Made by a program: the position numbers and the translations under genes | Part shown: positions 8,914-17,595 of the stretch, in pieces | Layout of the letters: the number at the start of each line of letters is the position of its first letter | Numbering within the stretch: the stretch's first letter is position 1 | Notes under the pieces: generated by a model | The model's database searches: none | What the model saw: the letters and a program-made list of their open reading frames with translations, nothing else | Told to the model about the DNA's origin: nothing | Assembly: GCF_003325475.1 (NCBI RefSeq) | Contig: NZ_CP029495.1 | Span: 2,542,001 to 2,606,000, forward strand | Length of the DNA stretch: 64,000 nucleotides | DNA from: Chromobacterium phragmitis | GTDB lineage: Bacteria > Pseudomonadota > Gammaproteobacteria > Burkholderiales > Chromobacteriaceae | Direction: 5' to 3'

Positions 8914-9116
8914 GGCGAGTCAGTGGATTATCGTAAAGGCGGGATTGTTGTGTTCCGCGCCATGGCCGTCAAGTCTTTATAAAAAAAAAATAAAGCGTGT
9001 GGTTTTGCCTGTGAAAAAGGCAAAATCTTCTTGACAGCGCGGGTTTGAAAGACGGCTAAGTCCATGATTTTACAAAATGGCGTCATCATTATTGCTTAGC
9101 CGAGCGGCATGAGAAA

Positions 9117-9143
9117 CGGCTGGCGCGGTGCGCGCGCCAGCCG
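9117..9143 (-). terminator. probable terminator of the pst operon
   Basis: An 11-bp GC-rich stem (CGGCTGGCGCG paired with CGCGCCAGCCG) with a five-base loop lies just past the pstB stop on the minus strand. It is followed by TTTCTC, a weak T tract. Confidence 0.55.
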
Positions 9144-9158
9144 GTGGCGACGGCGAAA

Positions 9159-9932
<774 letters not shown>

Positions 9933-9935
9933 GCC

Positions 9936-10862
9936 TTAATTCGATTGAGACTTGCTGCCGCCCATCCAGCGGGCGACGATGTTCAGGGCGAGAACGCTGA
10001 AAGTGATCAGCAGCGAGCCGGCCCAGGCCAGGTGGTGCCAATCCTCGTAGGGGCTCATCGCGAACTGGAAGATCACGATGGGCAGGTTGGCCATCGGCTG
10101 GTTCATATTGCTGTTGAAGAACTGGTTGTTCAGCGCAGTGAACAACAGCGGCGCGGTTTCGCCTGAGATGCGCGCCACGGCCAGCAGGATGCCGGTGAGC
10201 ACGCCGGCCTTGGCCGCGCGCAGCGTCACGGTCAGCGTGACCTTCCACTGCGGCGCGCCCAGCGCGGCGGCGGCTTCGCGCAGGCTGTTCGGCACCAGGC
10301 GCAGCATGTTCTCGGTGGTGCGCACCACGACCGGGATCACCAGGATGGCCAGGGCGAAGGAGCCGGCCCAGCCGGAGAAGTGGCCGACCGACACCACGTA
10401 CACCTCGTACACGAACAGGCCGATCACGATGGAAGGCGCCGACAGCAGGATGTCGTTGATGAAGCGGGTGGCCGGCGCCAGCCAGCCGCGCTGGCCGAAT
10501 TCGGCCAGGTAAATGCCGGCCAGGATGCCGATCGGCGTGCCGAACAGCGTGCCGAAGGCCGTCATCACCAGGCTGCCGTAGATGGCGTTGGCCAGTCCGC
10601 CGGCGGAGCCTGGCGGCGGCGTGCTCTCGGTGAACACTTGCCAGTTGATGCCGGACAGGCCGTGCTGCAGCAGCGTGAACAGAATCCAGAACAGCCAGAA
10701 CAGGCCGAAGGCCATGGTCAGCATCGACGCGGCCATGGTCAGGCGATTGGTCAGCCGGCGCCGGCGGTAGACGGCGCTATCCTGTTTCAGGCTAAGGGCG
10801 GGCGCGGTGCGCAAGGCGTCGTTCATTGTCGCTTGGCTCATCGTGGTAACGTCTTCTTTCAT
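9936..10862 (-). CDS. pstA: phosphate ABC transporter permease PstA
   Basis: This protein of up to 308 residues has about six membrane segments and the permease coupling loop in LVPNSLREAAAALGAPQWKV (EAA motif). The VTLRAAKAGVLTGILLA block after it is typical of PstA. It forms the membrane channel with PstC. The longest reading starts one base after the pstC stop without an obvious ribosome site. ATG 10841 (MSQATMND) has an AAAGAAGA stretch upstream and may be the true start. Confidence 0.94.
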   Translation of the reverse strand: MKEDVTTMSQATMNDALRTAPALSLKQDSAVYRRRRLTNRLTMAASMLTMAFGLFWLFWILFTLLQHGLSGINWQVFTESTPPPGSAGGLANAIYGSLVMTAFGTLFGTPIGILAGIYLAEFGQRGWLAPATRFINDILLSAPSIVIGLFVYEVYVVSVGHFSGWAGSFALAILVIPVVVRTTENMLRLVPNSLREAAAALGAPQWKVTLTVTLRAAKAGVLTGILLAVARISGETAPLLFTALNNQFFNSNMNQPMANLPIVIFQFAMSPYEDWHHLAWAGSLLITFSVLALNIVARWMGGSKSQSN

Positions 10863-10863
10863 C

Positions 10864-11826
10864 TCAGGAAGGCTTGCCTTCCTGCTTCTTCAGGCGGAGC
10901 AGCAGCAGCTTGGAGCAGGACAACACCACGAAAGTGATGAAGAACAAGATCAGGCCCAGCTCGATCAGCGAGCCCAGGTACAGATCGCCGTTGGCTTCGG
11001 CGAACTCGTTGGCCAGCGAGGAGGCGATGGAGTTGCCGGGCTCGAACAGGCTGGTGGAGAAACGGGTGGAGTTGCCGATCACGAAGGTGACGGCCATCGT
11101 TTCGCCCAGCGCGCGGCCCAGGCCCAGCATGATGCCGCCGACGACGCCGGTCTTGGTATAGGGCAGCACCACGTGGCGCACCACCTCCCAGGTGGTGGAG
11201 CCCAGACCATAGGCGGACTCCTTCAACATGGTCGGCACCACCTCGAACACGTCGCGCATCACCGAGGCGATGAAGGGAATCACCATGATGGCCAGGATCA
11301 GGCCGGCGGTGAACAGGCCGATGCCCATCGGCGCGCCCTGGAACAGGAAGCCGATCAGCGGAAACTCGCCCAAGTGATCGATGACCCAGGGCTGGATGTG
11401 GTCGGCGAAGAAGGGGGCGAACACGAACAAGCCCCACATGCCGTAAATGATGGACGGGATGCCCGCCAGCAGCTCCACGGCGATGCCCAGAGGCCGTTTC
11501 AGCCAGGTCGGGCACAGCTCGGTCAGGAACAGCGCGATGCCGAAGCTGACCGGTACGCCGATCAGCAGGGCGATGAAGGAGGTGACCAGGGTGCCGAAAA
11601 TGGGCACCAGCGCGCCGAACTTCTCCTGCACCGGATCCCAGTCGGAATTGAACAGGAAGCTCCAGCCAAAGCCCTTGATGGCGGGCATCGCGCCGACCAG
11701 CAGGGAAAGAAGGATGCCGATCAGCAGCGCCAGCACCAGGAAGGCGAAGCCGCGGGTAGTCACGCGGAAAGTTGTGTCCAGCAGTTGCTGGCGTCCCAGC
11801 TGCTGCTCGTTGCTCAGTTTTTGCAT
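10864..11826 (-). CDS. pstC: phosphate ABC transporter permease PstC
   Basis: The 320-residue membrane protein carries the PstC hallmarks GIPSIIYGMWGLFVFAP and, in the cytoplasmic EAA loop, VPTMLKESAYGLGSTTWEV, plus GLGRALGETMAVTFVIGNS. The N-terminus is hydrophilic for about 25 residues before the first membrane helix. It pairs with PstA, and the one-base gap to pstA suggests coupled translation. It lies 83 bases after pstS. Confidence 0.95.
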   Translation of the reverse strand: MQKLSNEQQLGRQQLLDTTFRVTTRGFAFLVLALLIGILLSLLVGAMPAIKGFGWSFLFNSDWDPVQEKFGALVPIFGTLVTSFIALLIGVPVSFGIALFLTELCPTWLKRPLGIAVELLAGIPSIIYGMWGLFVFAPFFADHIQPWVIDHLGEFPLIGFLFQGAPMGIGLFTAGLILAIMVIPFIASVMRDVFEVVPTMLKESAYGLGSTTWEVVRHVVLPYTKTGVVGGIMLGLGRALGETMAVTFVIGNSTRFSTSLFEPGNSIASSLANEFAEANGDLYLGSLIELGLILFFITFVVLSCSKLLLLRLKKQEGKPS

Positions 11827-11909
11827 GCGCCGATTCTTGATGGTTCAGACACAAAGCCGGAGAGAGCAAGCTCCCTCCGGCCCGGGGCCGACAGTATAAA
11901 CGTCGCCTA

Positions 11910-12947
11910 TCAGTTCCAGACAGCCTTGCCGCTGCCGTCGGTGATCTGTTTCCAGCTGGCGCGGATCACGCCCTTGACGTTGTCCGGCATCGGGATGTAA
12001 TCCAGATCCAGGGCGGTCTTGTCGCCGTTCTTGTAGGCCCAGTCGAAGTACTTCAGCACTTCGGCGCCTTGGGCCGGCTTGTCCTGTTTCTTGTGCATCA
12101 GGATGAAGGTGGCGCCGGCGATCGGCCAGCTGGTCTTGCCCGGCTGGTTGGTCAGCAGCAGGTAGAAACCCGGGGCCTTCTTCCAGTCGGCGTTGGCGGC
12201 CGCTGCCTTGAACGAGGACTCGTCAGGGCTGACAAAGGCGCCGGCCTGGTTCTGCAGCAGACCGTAAGCCAGCTTGTTCTGCTTGGCGTAGGCGTATTCC
12301 ACATAGCCGATGGAGCCCTTGATGCGGGACACGTAGTTGGCCACGCCCTCGTTCCCCTTGCCGCCCACAGAGCTGCCCTTCCAGCTGACGGCGGTGTTGG
12401 AGCCGACTTCCTTCGCCCATTCCGGCGAGACCTTGGACAGGTAGTTGGTGAAGATGAAGGTGGTGCCGGAGCCGTCGGAGCGGCGCACTACCGAGATGCG
12501 CTGGTCGGGCAGCTTGACGCCGGGGTTCAGCTTGGCGATGGCCGCGTCGTTCCACTTGCTGATCTTGCCCATGTAGATGTCGGCCAGCAGCGGGCCGGTG
12601 AACTTGATCTGGCCGGCGGCGATGCCCGGAATGTTATAGACCGGCACCACGCCGCCCATCACGGTCGGAAATTGGGTCAGACCGGTTTTTTCCAGTTCTT
12701 CCGGCTTCAGCGGCATGTCGGACGCGCCGAAGTCCACGGTCTTGGACTGGATCTGCTTGATGCCGCCGCCAGAGCCGATGGACTGGTAGTTCATGTTGTT
12801 GCCGGTGCTGCCCTTGTAGGTGGCGGCCCACTTCGCGTACAGCGGGTAGGGGAAGGTCGCGCCGGCGCCGGTGATGTCAGCCGCGTAGGCCGAGCCTGCG
12901 ATCAGCGCGGAACCCAGGACTGCGGCCAGACGAACAGACTGTTTCAT
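11910..12947 (-). CDS. pstS: periplasmic phosphate-binding protein PstS
   Basis: The 345-residue precursor has a signal peptide cut after residue 22 (SAYA-AD). The mature start ITGAGATFPYPLYAKWA is the PstS pattern. Later ISVVRRSDGSGTTFIFTNYL holds the Arg, Asp, Ser, Gly and Thr residues that contact phosphate. It delivers phosphate to PstCAB. It is the first gene of the minus-strand operon, divergent from tpiA. Confidence 0.96.
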   Translation of the reverse strand: MKQSVRLAAVLGSALIAGSAYAADITGAGATFPYPLYAKWAATYKGSTGNNMNYQSIGSGGGIKQIQSKTVDFGASDMPLKPEELEKTGLTQFPTVMGGVVPVYNIPGIAAGQIKFTGPLLADIYMGKISKWNDAAIAKLNPGVKLPDQRISVVRRSDGSGTTFIFTNYLSKVSPEWAKEVGSNTAVSWKGSSVGGKGNEGVANYVSRIKGSIGYVEYAYAKQNKLAYGLLQNQAGAFVSPDESSFKAAAANADWKKAPGFYLLLTNQPGKTSWPIAGATFILMHKKQDKPAQGAEVLKYFDWAYKNGDKTALDLDYIPMPDNVKGVIRASWKQITDGSGKAVWN

Positions 12948-12994
12948 TGCTTAACTCCCGAACTGTGGATGGGACTGCGTTTGTGATGGCCGCA

Positions 12995-13028
12995 ATCGTA
13001 TCGGGCAAATCTTTCAGTAATATTACAA
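12995..13028 (-). promoter_or_regulatory. candidate PhoB box and -10 of the pst operon
   Basis: On the minus strand, TTGTAATATTACTGAAAG (13028-13011) matches an 18-base Pho-box consensus at about ten positions. It is followed after exactly ten bases by TACGAT (13000-12995), the -10 spacing expected of PhoB-activated promoters where the box replaces the -35. A perfect palindrome GTAATATTAC lies inside. The match was made by eye. Confidence 0.45.
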
Positions 13029-13053
13029 GTCGTAAATGCTTGACCCAGCTCCA

Positions 13054-13083
13054 TTGGAGAGGGGGCTGCCGCCGCGCTATAAT
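13054..13083 (+). promoter_or_regulatory. probable sigma-70 promoter of tpiA
   Basis: TTGGAG (13054-13059) and TATAAT (13078-13083) are 18 bases apart. The perfect -10 sits 35 bases before the chosen tpiA start. Confidence 0.65.
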
Positions 13084-13118
13084 CGGCGCCAACCAATAAC
13101 ATGGAAATGGAGAGTCGC

Positions 13119-13865
13119 ATGTCCGGCAAACTGGTGATTGGCAATTGGAAGATGAATACCCGCGGCGATAGCGCTCGTCAATTGGCGGCGGCGCTATTGG
13201 CCGATGCGCAAACCAATCGCGAGGGCGTCGGCATCGCCGCACCCGCCGTTTACCTGGCTGCGCTGGCCGAGCAACTGAAGGGGAGCAAGATCGCCTTGTC
13301 TTCCCAGGACGTCAGCCGTTTCGCCGCCGACGGCGCGTTTACCGGCGAGACCAGCGCCGCCATGTTGGCCGACGTGGGCTGCCGCTACGCGCTGGTCGGA
13401 CATTCCGAGCGCCGCCAGTATTTCCGCGAAGACAATGCGGCGCTGCTTGCCAAGATGCGCAACGCGATCGCGGCCGGCGTGGTCCCGGTGCTGTGCGTGG
13501 GCGAGACGCTGGCGCAGCGCGAGGCGGGCGATTATTTGAACGTGGTGCGAGAACAGCTTGCCATCTTGGCCGAGATCGCCGATGGTGAATACGTTGTCGC
13601 CTACGAACCGGTATGGGCCATCGGCACCGGCAAGGTGGCATCGCTTGAGCAGATCGCCGAGATCCATGCATTCATCAAAAATTGGTGCTTGCAAAACGTT
13701 GCCGGCTCCGCTAAGATTCGCGTCCTCTACGGCGGCAGTGTCAAAGCAGAGAATGCCGAAGCGATTCTGGCGACGGAAAACGTCGACGGAGCACTGGTCG
13801 GAGGAGCCTCTCTGGACGCCGATTCATTCAGAGTGATTTGCCAAGCCGCAGGAAAATTGATATAG
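13119..13865 (+). CDS. tpiA: triosephosphate isomerase
   Basis: The 248-residue TIM barrel has the substrate Asn9/Lys11 in GNWKMN, the electrophilic His in GHSERR and the catalytic glutamate in AYEPVWAIGTGK, followed by the flexible loop and GGSVK phosphate site. It interconverts dihydroxyacetone phosphate and glyceraldehyde 3-phosphate. ATGs at 13101 and 13107 are in frame, but GGAGAG at 13109-13114 is well spaced for ATG 13119, which also gives the normal N-terminus MSGKLVIGNWKMN. secG follows after one base. Confidence 0.96.
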   Translation: MSGKLVIGNWKMNTRGDSARQLAAALLADAQTNREGVGIAAPAVYLAALAEQLKGSKIALSSQDVSRFAADGAFTGETSAAMLADVGCRYALVGHSERRQYFREDNAALLAKMRNAIAAGVVPVLCVGETLAQREAGDYLNVVREQLAILAEIADGEYVVAYEPVWAIGTGKVASLEQIAEIHAFIKNWCLQNVAGSAKIRVLYGGSVKAENAEAILATENVDGALVGGASLDADSFRVICQAAGKLI

Positions 13866-13866
13866 T

Positions 13867-14223
13867 ATGGAACTTCTCAAGACGCTTATTTGGATTGTTA
13901 ATCTGCTGTCCGCAGCATCTATCATCGTCCTTGTTCTGATGCAGCACGGCAAGGGTGCGGATATGGGCGCGGCCTTTGGTAGCGGCTCGTCCGGCAGTCT
14001 GTTCGGGGCGTCTGGTTCTGCGAATTTCTTGAGTAGAACGACTGCGGTTGCTGCCGCGGTGTTCTTCTCGACCTCCATGGCGCTGGTCTTTCTTTCCGGG
14101 GGTGGGAAGAGTGATCTGGGCGTAATGGGCAATGGCAGTAAGATTGAGCAGGCGGCGCCGCAAATCCCGGCAGGCGCGCCTAATAAAAACGCTTCGGGAA
14201 CGGCTTCCAAGATTCCGGAGTGA
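13867..14223 (+). CDS. secG: preprotein translocase subunit SecG
   Basis: The 118-residue protein has two membrane helices separated by the SecG motif VLMQHGKGADMGAAFGSGSSGSLFGASGSANFLSR, here mentioned in parts: LMQHGKGADMGAAFG, then SGSANFLSR. The C-terminal tail is low-complexity. SecG stimulates SecYE-mediated export. Its place between tpiA and tRNA-Leu, upstream of nuo, is the usual Betaproteobacterial order. Confidence 0.94.
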   Translation: MELLKTLIWIVNLLSAASIIVLVLMQHGKGADMGAAFGSGSSGSLFGASGSANFLSRTTAVAAAVFFSTSMALVFLSGGGKSDLGVMGNGSKIEQAAPQIPAGAPNKNASGTASKIPE

Positions 14224-14242
14224 CAATGTAAAGCTTTGCTGT

Positions 14243-14327
14243 GCCGACATGGTGAAATTGGTAGACACGCTATCTTGAGGGGGTAGTGGCGAAAGCTGTG
14301 TGAGTTCGAGTCTCACTGTCGGCACCA
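14243..14327 (+). tRNA. tRNA-Leu (anticodon GAG)
   Basis: An 85-base class II tRNA: acceptor GCCGACA pairs with TGTCGGC, and discriminator A and an encoded CCA follow. The D-arm contains GGTAGAC. The anticodon loop TTGAGGG gives GAG at 14277-14279. A long variable arm and a T-arm with TTCGAGT complete it. It reads CUC/CUU leucine codons. Confidence 0.96.
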
Positions 14328-14335
14328 CCATTCAA

Positions 14336-14368
14336 AAACAGGCCACCGGGACTCCGGTGGCCTGTTTT
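14336..14368 (+). terminator. strong terminator hairpin after tRNA-Leu
   Basis: A 14-bp stem (AAACAGGCCACCGG with CCGGTGGCCTGTTT) closes on GACT and ends in T4-A-T3. It lies between the tRNA and nuoA, so readthrough or a promoter overlapping this stretch is needed to express nuo. Confidence 0.85.
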
Positions 14369-14379
14369 ATTTGGAGCCA

Positions 14380-14403
14380 AGAGGGGGTGACCCCTCTTTT
14401 TTT
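14380..14403 (+). terminator. second terminator-like hairpin directly before nuoA
   Basis: AGAGGGG, loop GTGA, CCCCTCT followed by six more T. The T run ends 15 bases before the nuoA ATG, leaving no room for a promoter downstream of it. It could act as an attenuator in the nuo leader. Confidence 0.6.
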
Positions 14404-14418
14404 GGGGGTGTACGGGAA

Positions 14419-14775
14419 ATGCTGCAAAACTACTTTCCCATTCTGATGTTTGTCATCGTCGGACTTCTGGTCGGTGTGGGCCCTATTGTTCTGGGCAAAC
14501 TGCTGGCGCCGAATCGTCCTGACGCTGAAAAACTTTCTCCATACGAATGCGGCTTCGAGGCCTTCGAAGATGCCCGCATGAAGTTTGACGTCCGCTACTA
14601 CCTGATCGCCATTCTCTTCATCCTGTTCGACCTGGAAATCGCATTCCTGTTTCCGTGGGCGGTGGTGTTGAAGGATCTGGGCGTCTATGGTTTGGGCGTG
14701 ATGGTCGAGTTTCTGGCCGTGCTGACGCTCGGCTTCGTCTACATGTGGAAGAAGGGAGCTCTGGAATGGGAGTAG
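14419..14775 (+). CDS. nuoA: NADH-quinone oxidoreductase subunit A
   Basis: The 118-residue membrane protein has three helices and the NuoA loop YECGFEAFEDARMKFDVRYY, then FDLEIAFLFPW. The loop cysteine lies close to the quinone site. It is the first of fourteen complex I genes in standard order. The ATG at 14419 gives the usual N-terminus MLQNYFPILMF; an upstream in-frame TTG would begin inside the second hairpin and is rejected. The last codons overlap the nuoB start. Confidence 0.96.
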   Translation: MLQNYFPILMFVIVGLLVGVGPIVLGKLLAPNRPDAEKLSPYECGFEAFEDARMKFDVRYYLIAILFILFDLEIAFLFPWAVVLKDLGVYGLGVMVEFLAVLTLGFVYMWKKGALEWE

Positions 14776-15242
14776 AAGGGATTCTGGAGAAAGGCTTCGT
14801 CACCACGACAGCCGACAAGCTTATCAACTATACCCGCACCGGTTCGCTGTGGCCGATGACCTTCGGCCTGGCCTGTTGCGCGGTGGAAATGATGCACGCC
14901 GGCGCGGCGAGATATGACCTCGACCGCTTCGGCGTCGTGTTCCGTCCCAGCCCCCGCCAGTCCGACCTGATGATCGTCGCCGGCACGCTGTGCAACAAGA
15001 TGGCGCCGGCCCTGCGCAAGGTTTACGACCAGATGGCCGAGCCGCGCTGGGTGATTTCGATGGGCTCCTGTGCCAATGGCGGCGGTTACTATCATTACTC
15101 CTACTCTGTAGTTCGTGGCTGCGACCGCATCGTGCCGGTCGATGTCTACGTGCCGGGCTGTCCGCCGACCGCCGAGGCGCTGCTGTACGGCATCATCCAG
15201 CTGCAGAACAAGATCAAACGTACCAACACCATCGCCCGCTAA
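14766..15242 (+). CDS. nuoB: NADH-quinone oxidoreductase subunit B
   Basis: The 158-residue protein carries the four ligands of cluster N2, Cys37, Cys38, Cys102 and Cys132 (ACCAVEM, GSCANGG, PGCPPTAEA). N2 hands electrons to quinone at the interface with NuoD. The start ATG 14766 overlaps the end of nuoA by ten bases. The length is typical. Confidence 0.97.
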   Translation: MGVEGILEKGFVTTTADKLINYTRTGSLWPMTFGLACCAVEMMHAGAARYDLDRFGVVFRPSPRQSDLMIVAGTLCNKMAPALRKVYDQMAEPRWVISMGSCANGGGYYHYSYSVVRGCDRIVPVDVYVPGCPPTAEALLYGIIQLQNKIKRTNTIAR

Positions 15243-15252
15243 GGTAGAAACT

Positions 15253-15849
15253 ATGGCCTCCAAGAAAATGGAAGCGTTGGGTTCGGTCGTTGCCGCGGCG
15301 CTGGGCGACAAGCTCGTGAGCAGCACGCTGGCCCTGGATGAGCTGACCATCGTGTGCAAGGCGTCCGATCTGCTGTCCGTCGCGCAAACGCTGCGCGATC
15401 ACGCCGATCTCGCCTTCGAGCAGTGCATCGACGTCTGCGGCATGGACTACAGCGCTTATCGCGACGAGCCGTGGGACGGTCCGCGTTTCGCCGCCGTGTA
15501 CCACCTGCTGTCCGTCAAGCTGAACCATCGCCTCCGCCTGCGCGTTTTCGCCGAAGACGACGATTTCCCGGTGATCCCGTCGATCAATGGCGTGTGGAAC
15601 GCCGCCAACTGGTTTGAGCGCGAAGCGTTCGACCTCTATGGCATCGTGTTCGAAGGCCACCCCGACCTGCGCCGCCTGTTGACCGACTATGGCTTCGTCG
15701 GCCATCCGTTCCGCAAGGACTTCCCGCTGTCCGGCCACGTGGAAATGCGTTACGACCCGACCCAGCAGCGCGTGATTTACCAGCCTGTGACCATCGAGCC
15801 GCGCGAAATCACTCCGCGCATCATTCGCGAGGAGAATTACGGTGGCTGA
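15253..15849 (+). CDS. nuoC: NADH-quinone oxidoreductase subunit C
   Basis: The 198-residue 30-kDa subunit has the family block WFEREAFDLYGIVFEGHP, then RRLLTDYGFVGHPFRKDFP. It is a peripheral-arm scaffold with no redox centre. The start ATG 15253 is preceded by AAGGTAGAAA. It is separate from nuoD, as in Betaproteobacteria, rather than fused as in enterobacteria. The stop overlaps the GTG start of nuoD by eight bases. Confidence 0.96.
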   Translation: MASKKMEALGSVVAAALGDKLVSSTLALDELTIVCKASDLLSVAQTLRDHADLAFEQCIDVCGMDYSAYRDEPWDGPRFAAVYHLLSVKLNHRLRLRVFAEDDDFPVIPSINGVWNAANWFEREAFDLYGIVFEGHPDLRRLLTDYGFVGHPFRKDFPLSGHVEMRYDPTQQRVIYQPVTIEPREITPRIIREENYGG

Positions 15850-17095
15850 GATCCGCAACTACACCCTCAACTTCGGCCCGCAGCACCCGGCCGCGCACGG
15901 CGTGCTGCGCCTGGTGCTGGAGCTGGACGGCGAAGTCGTCCAGCGCGCTGACCCGCACATCGGCCTGCTGCACCGCGGCACCGAGAAGCTGGCCGAGAGC
16001 AAGACCTTCATCCAGTCGCTGCCGTACATGGACCGTCTCGACTACGTGTCGATGATGTGCAACGAGCACGCTTACTGCCTGGCCATCGAGAAGATGATGG
16101 GCATCGAGGTGCCGGAGCGCGCGCAATACATCCGCGTGATGTTCGCCGAAATCACCCGCATCCTGAACCATCTGCTGTGGATCGGCGCCCACGCGCTGGA
16201 CATCGGCGCGATGACCATGTTCCTGTACGCGTTCCGCGAGCGCGAAGACCTGATGGACTGCTACGAGGCGGTGTCCGGCGCGCGGATGCACGCGGCCTAC
16301 TTCCGTCCGGGCGGCGTCTACCGCGACCTGCCGGACAGCATGCCGCAGTACACCGTGTCCAAGATCAAGAACGCCAAGGAGCTGGCGCGCCTGAACGAGG
16401 GCCGCAAGGGCTCGATGCTGGACTTCATCGAAGACTTCACCAAGCGCTTCCCGACCTATGTCGACGAGTACGAGACCCTGCTGACCGACAACCGCATCTG
16501 GAAGCAGCGGACCGTGGGCATCGGCGTGGTGACGGCCGAGCGCGCGCTGAACCTGGGCATGACCGGCCCGATGCTGCGCGGTTCCGGCATCGCCTGGGAC
16601 TTGCGCAAGACCCAGCCGTACGACGTGTACGACAAGATGGATTTCGACGTGCCGGTGGGCGTGGGCGGCGACTGCTACGATCGCTACCTGGTGCGCGTGG
16701 AAGAGATGCGTCAGTCCAACCGCATCATCCAGCAGTGCGTGGCCTGGCTGCGCGCGAACCCGGGTCCGGTGATCACCGACAACCATAAAGTGGCCCCGCC
16801 TTCGCGCGAAGGCATGAAGTCCAATATGGAAGACCTGATCCACCACTTCAAGCTGTTCACCGAAGGCATGCACGTGCCGGAAGGCGAGGCTTACGCCGCG
16901 GTGGAGCACCCGAAGGGCGAGTTCGGCATCTATCTGGTGTCCGACGGCGCCAACAAACCGTACCGCCTGAAAATCCGCGCGCCGGGCTATGCCCATTTGG
17001 CGGCGCTGGACGAGATGGCCACCGGCCACATGATCGCCGACGTCGTCGCGATCATCGGTACGCAGGATATCGTGTTTGGGGAGATTGACCGCTGA
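15842..17095 (+). CDS. nuoD: NADH-quinone oxidoreductase subunit D
   Basis: The 417-residue 49-kDa subunit begins at GTG (V-A-E-I-R-N-Y) and has the NuoD N-terminus FGPQHPAAHGVLRL, which lines the quinone cavity. DPHIGLLHRGTEKL and MDRLDYVSMMCNEHAY follow. It descends from NiFe-hydrogenase large subunits but lacks their nickel-binding cysteines. GAGGAG lies inside the end of nuoC as a ribosome site for the GTG. Confidence 0.97.
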   Translation: MAEIRNYTLNFGPQHPAAHGVLRLVLELDGEVVQRADPHIGLLHRGTEKLAESKTFIQSLPYMDRLDYVSMMCNEHAYCLAIEKMMGIEVPERAQYIRVMFAEITRILNHLLWIGAHALDIGAMTMFLYAFREREDLMDCYEAVSGARMHAAYFRPGGVYRDLPDSMPQYTVSKIKNAKELARLNEGRKGSMLDFIEDFTKRFPTYVDEYETLLTDNRIWKQRTVGIGVVTAERALNLGMTGPMLRGSGIAWDLRKTQPYDVYDKMDFDVPVGVGGDCYDRYLVRVEEMRQSNRIIQQCVAWLRANPGPVITDNHKVAPPSREGMKSNMEDLIHHFKLFTEGMHVPEGEAYAAVEHPKGEFGIYLVSDGANKPYRLKIRAPGYAHLAALDEMATGHMIADVVAIIGTQDIVFGEIDR

Positions 17096-17595
17096 TGCTG
17101 TCCGCACAATCGCTAGCCTTGATCGACCGCGAGGTCGCCAAATATCCGGCCGACCAGAAGCGCTCCGCCGTCATGGGCGCGCTGCGCATCGCGCTGGACG
17201 AGCGGCGCGCGACCGGTGAAACCCCGGAAACGCGCTGCCTGAATCCGGAACTGATCGAGTTCGTCGCCGACTACCTGGGCATCGCCCCGTTAGCCGCTTA
17301 CGAAGTCGCCACGTTCTACAACATGTACGACATGAAGCCGGTGGGCAAATTCAAGATCACCGTCTGCACCAACCTGCCCTGTGCGCTGTCCGGCGGCGTC
17401 AACGCCGCGGAGTACATCTCGAAGAAGCTGGGCATCGCCATCGGCGAAACCAGCGCCGACGGCATGTACACCCTGCTGGAAGGCGAATGCATGGGCGCCT
17501 GCGGCGACGCGCCGGTCTTGCTGGTGAACAACCACAAGATGTGCAGCTTCATGACGCCCGAAGCAATCGATAAAAAACTGGCGGAGTTGAAATAA
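17095..17595 (+). CDS. nuoE: NADH-quinone oxidoreductase subunit E
   Basis: The 166-residue thioredoxin-like subunit holds 2Fe-2S cluster N1a through Cys91, Cys96, Cys132 and Cys136 (VCTNLPCALSGG; GECMGACGDAP). It sits beside NuoF in the NADH-oxidising module. Its ATG shares one base with the nuoD TGA and its stop shares one base with the nuoF ATG, so the module is tightly coupled. Confidence 0.96.
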   Translation: MLSAQSLALIDREVAKYPADQKRSAVMGALRIALDERRATGETPETRCLNPELIEFVADYLGIAPLAAYEVATFYNMYDMKPVGKFKITVCTNLPCALSGGVNAAEYISKKLGIAIGETSADGMYTLLEGECMGACGDAPVLLVNNHKMCSFMTPEAIDKKLAELK

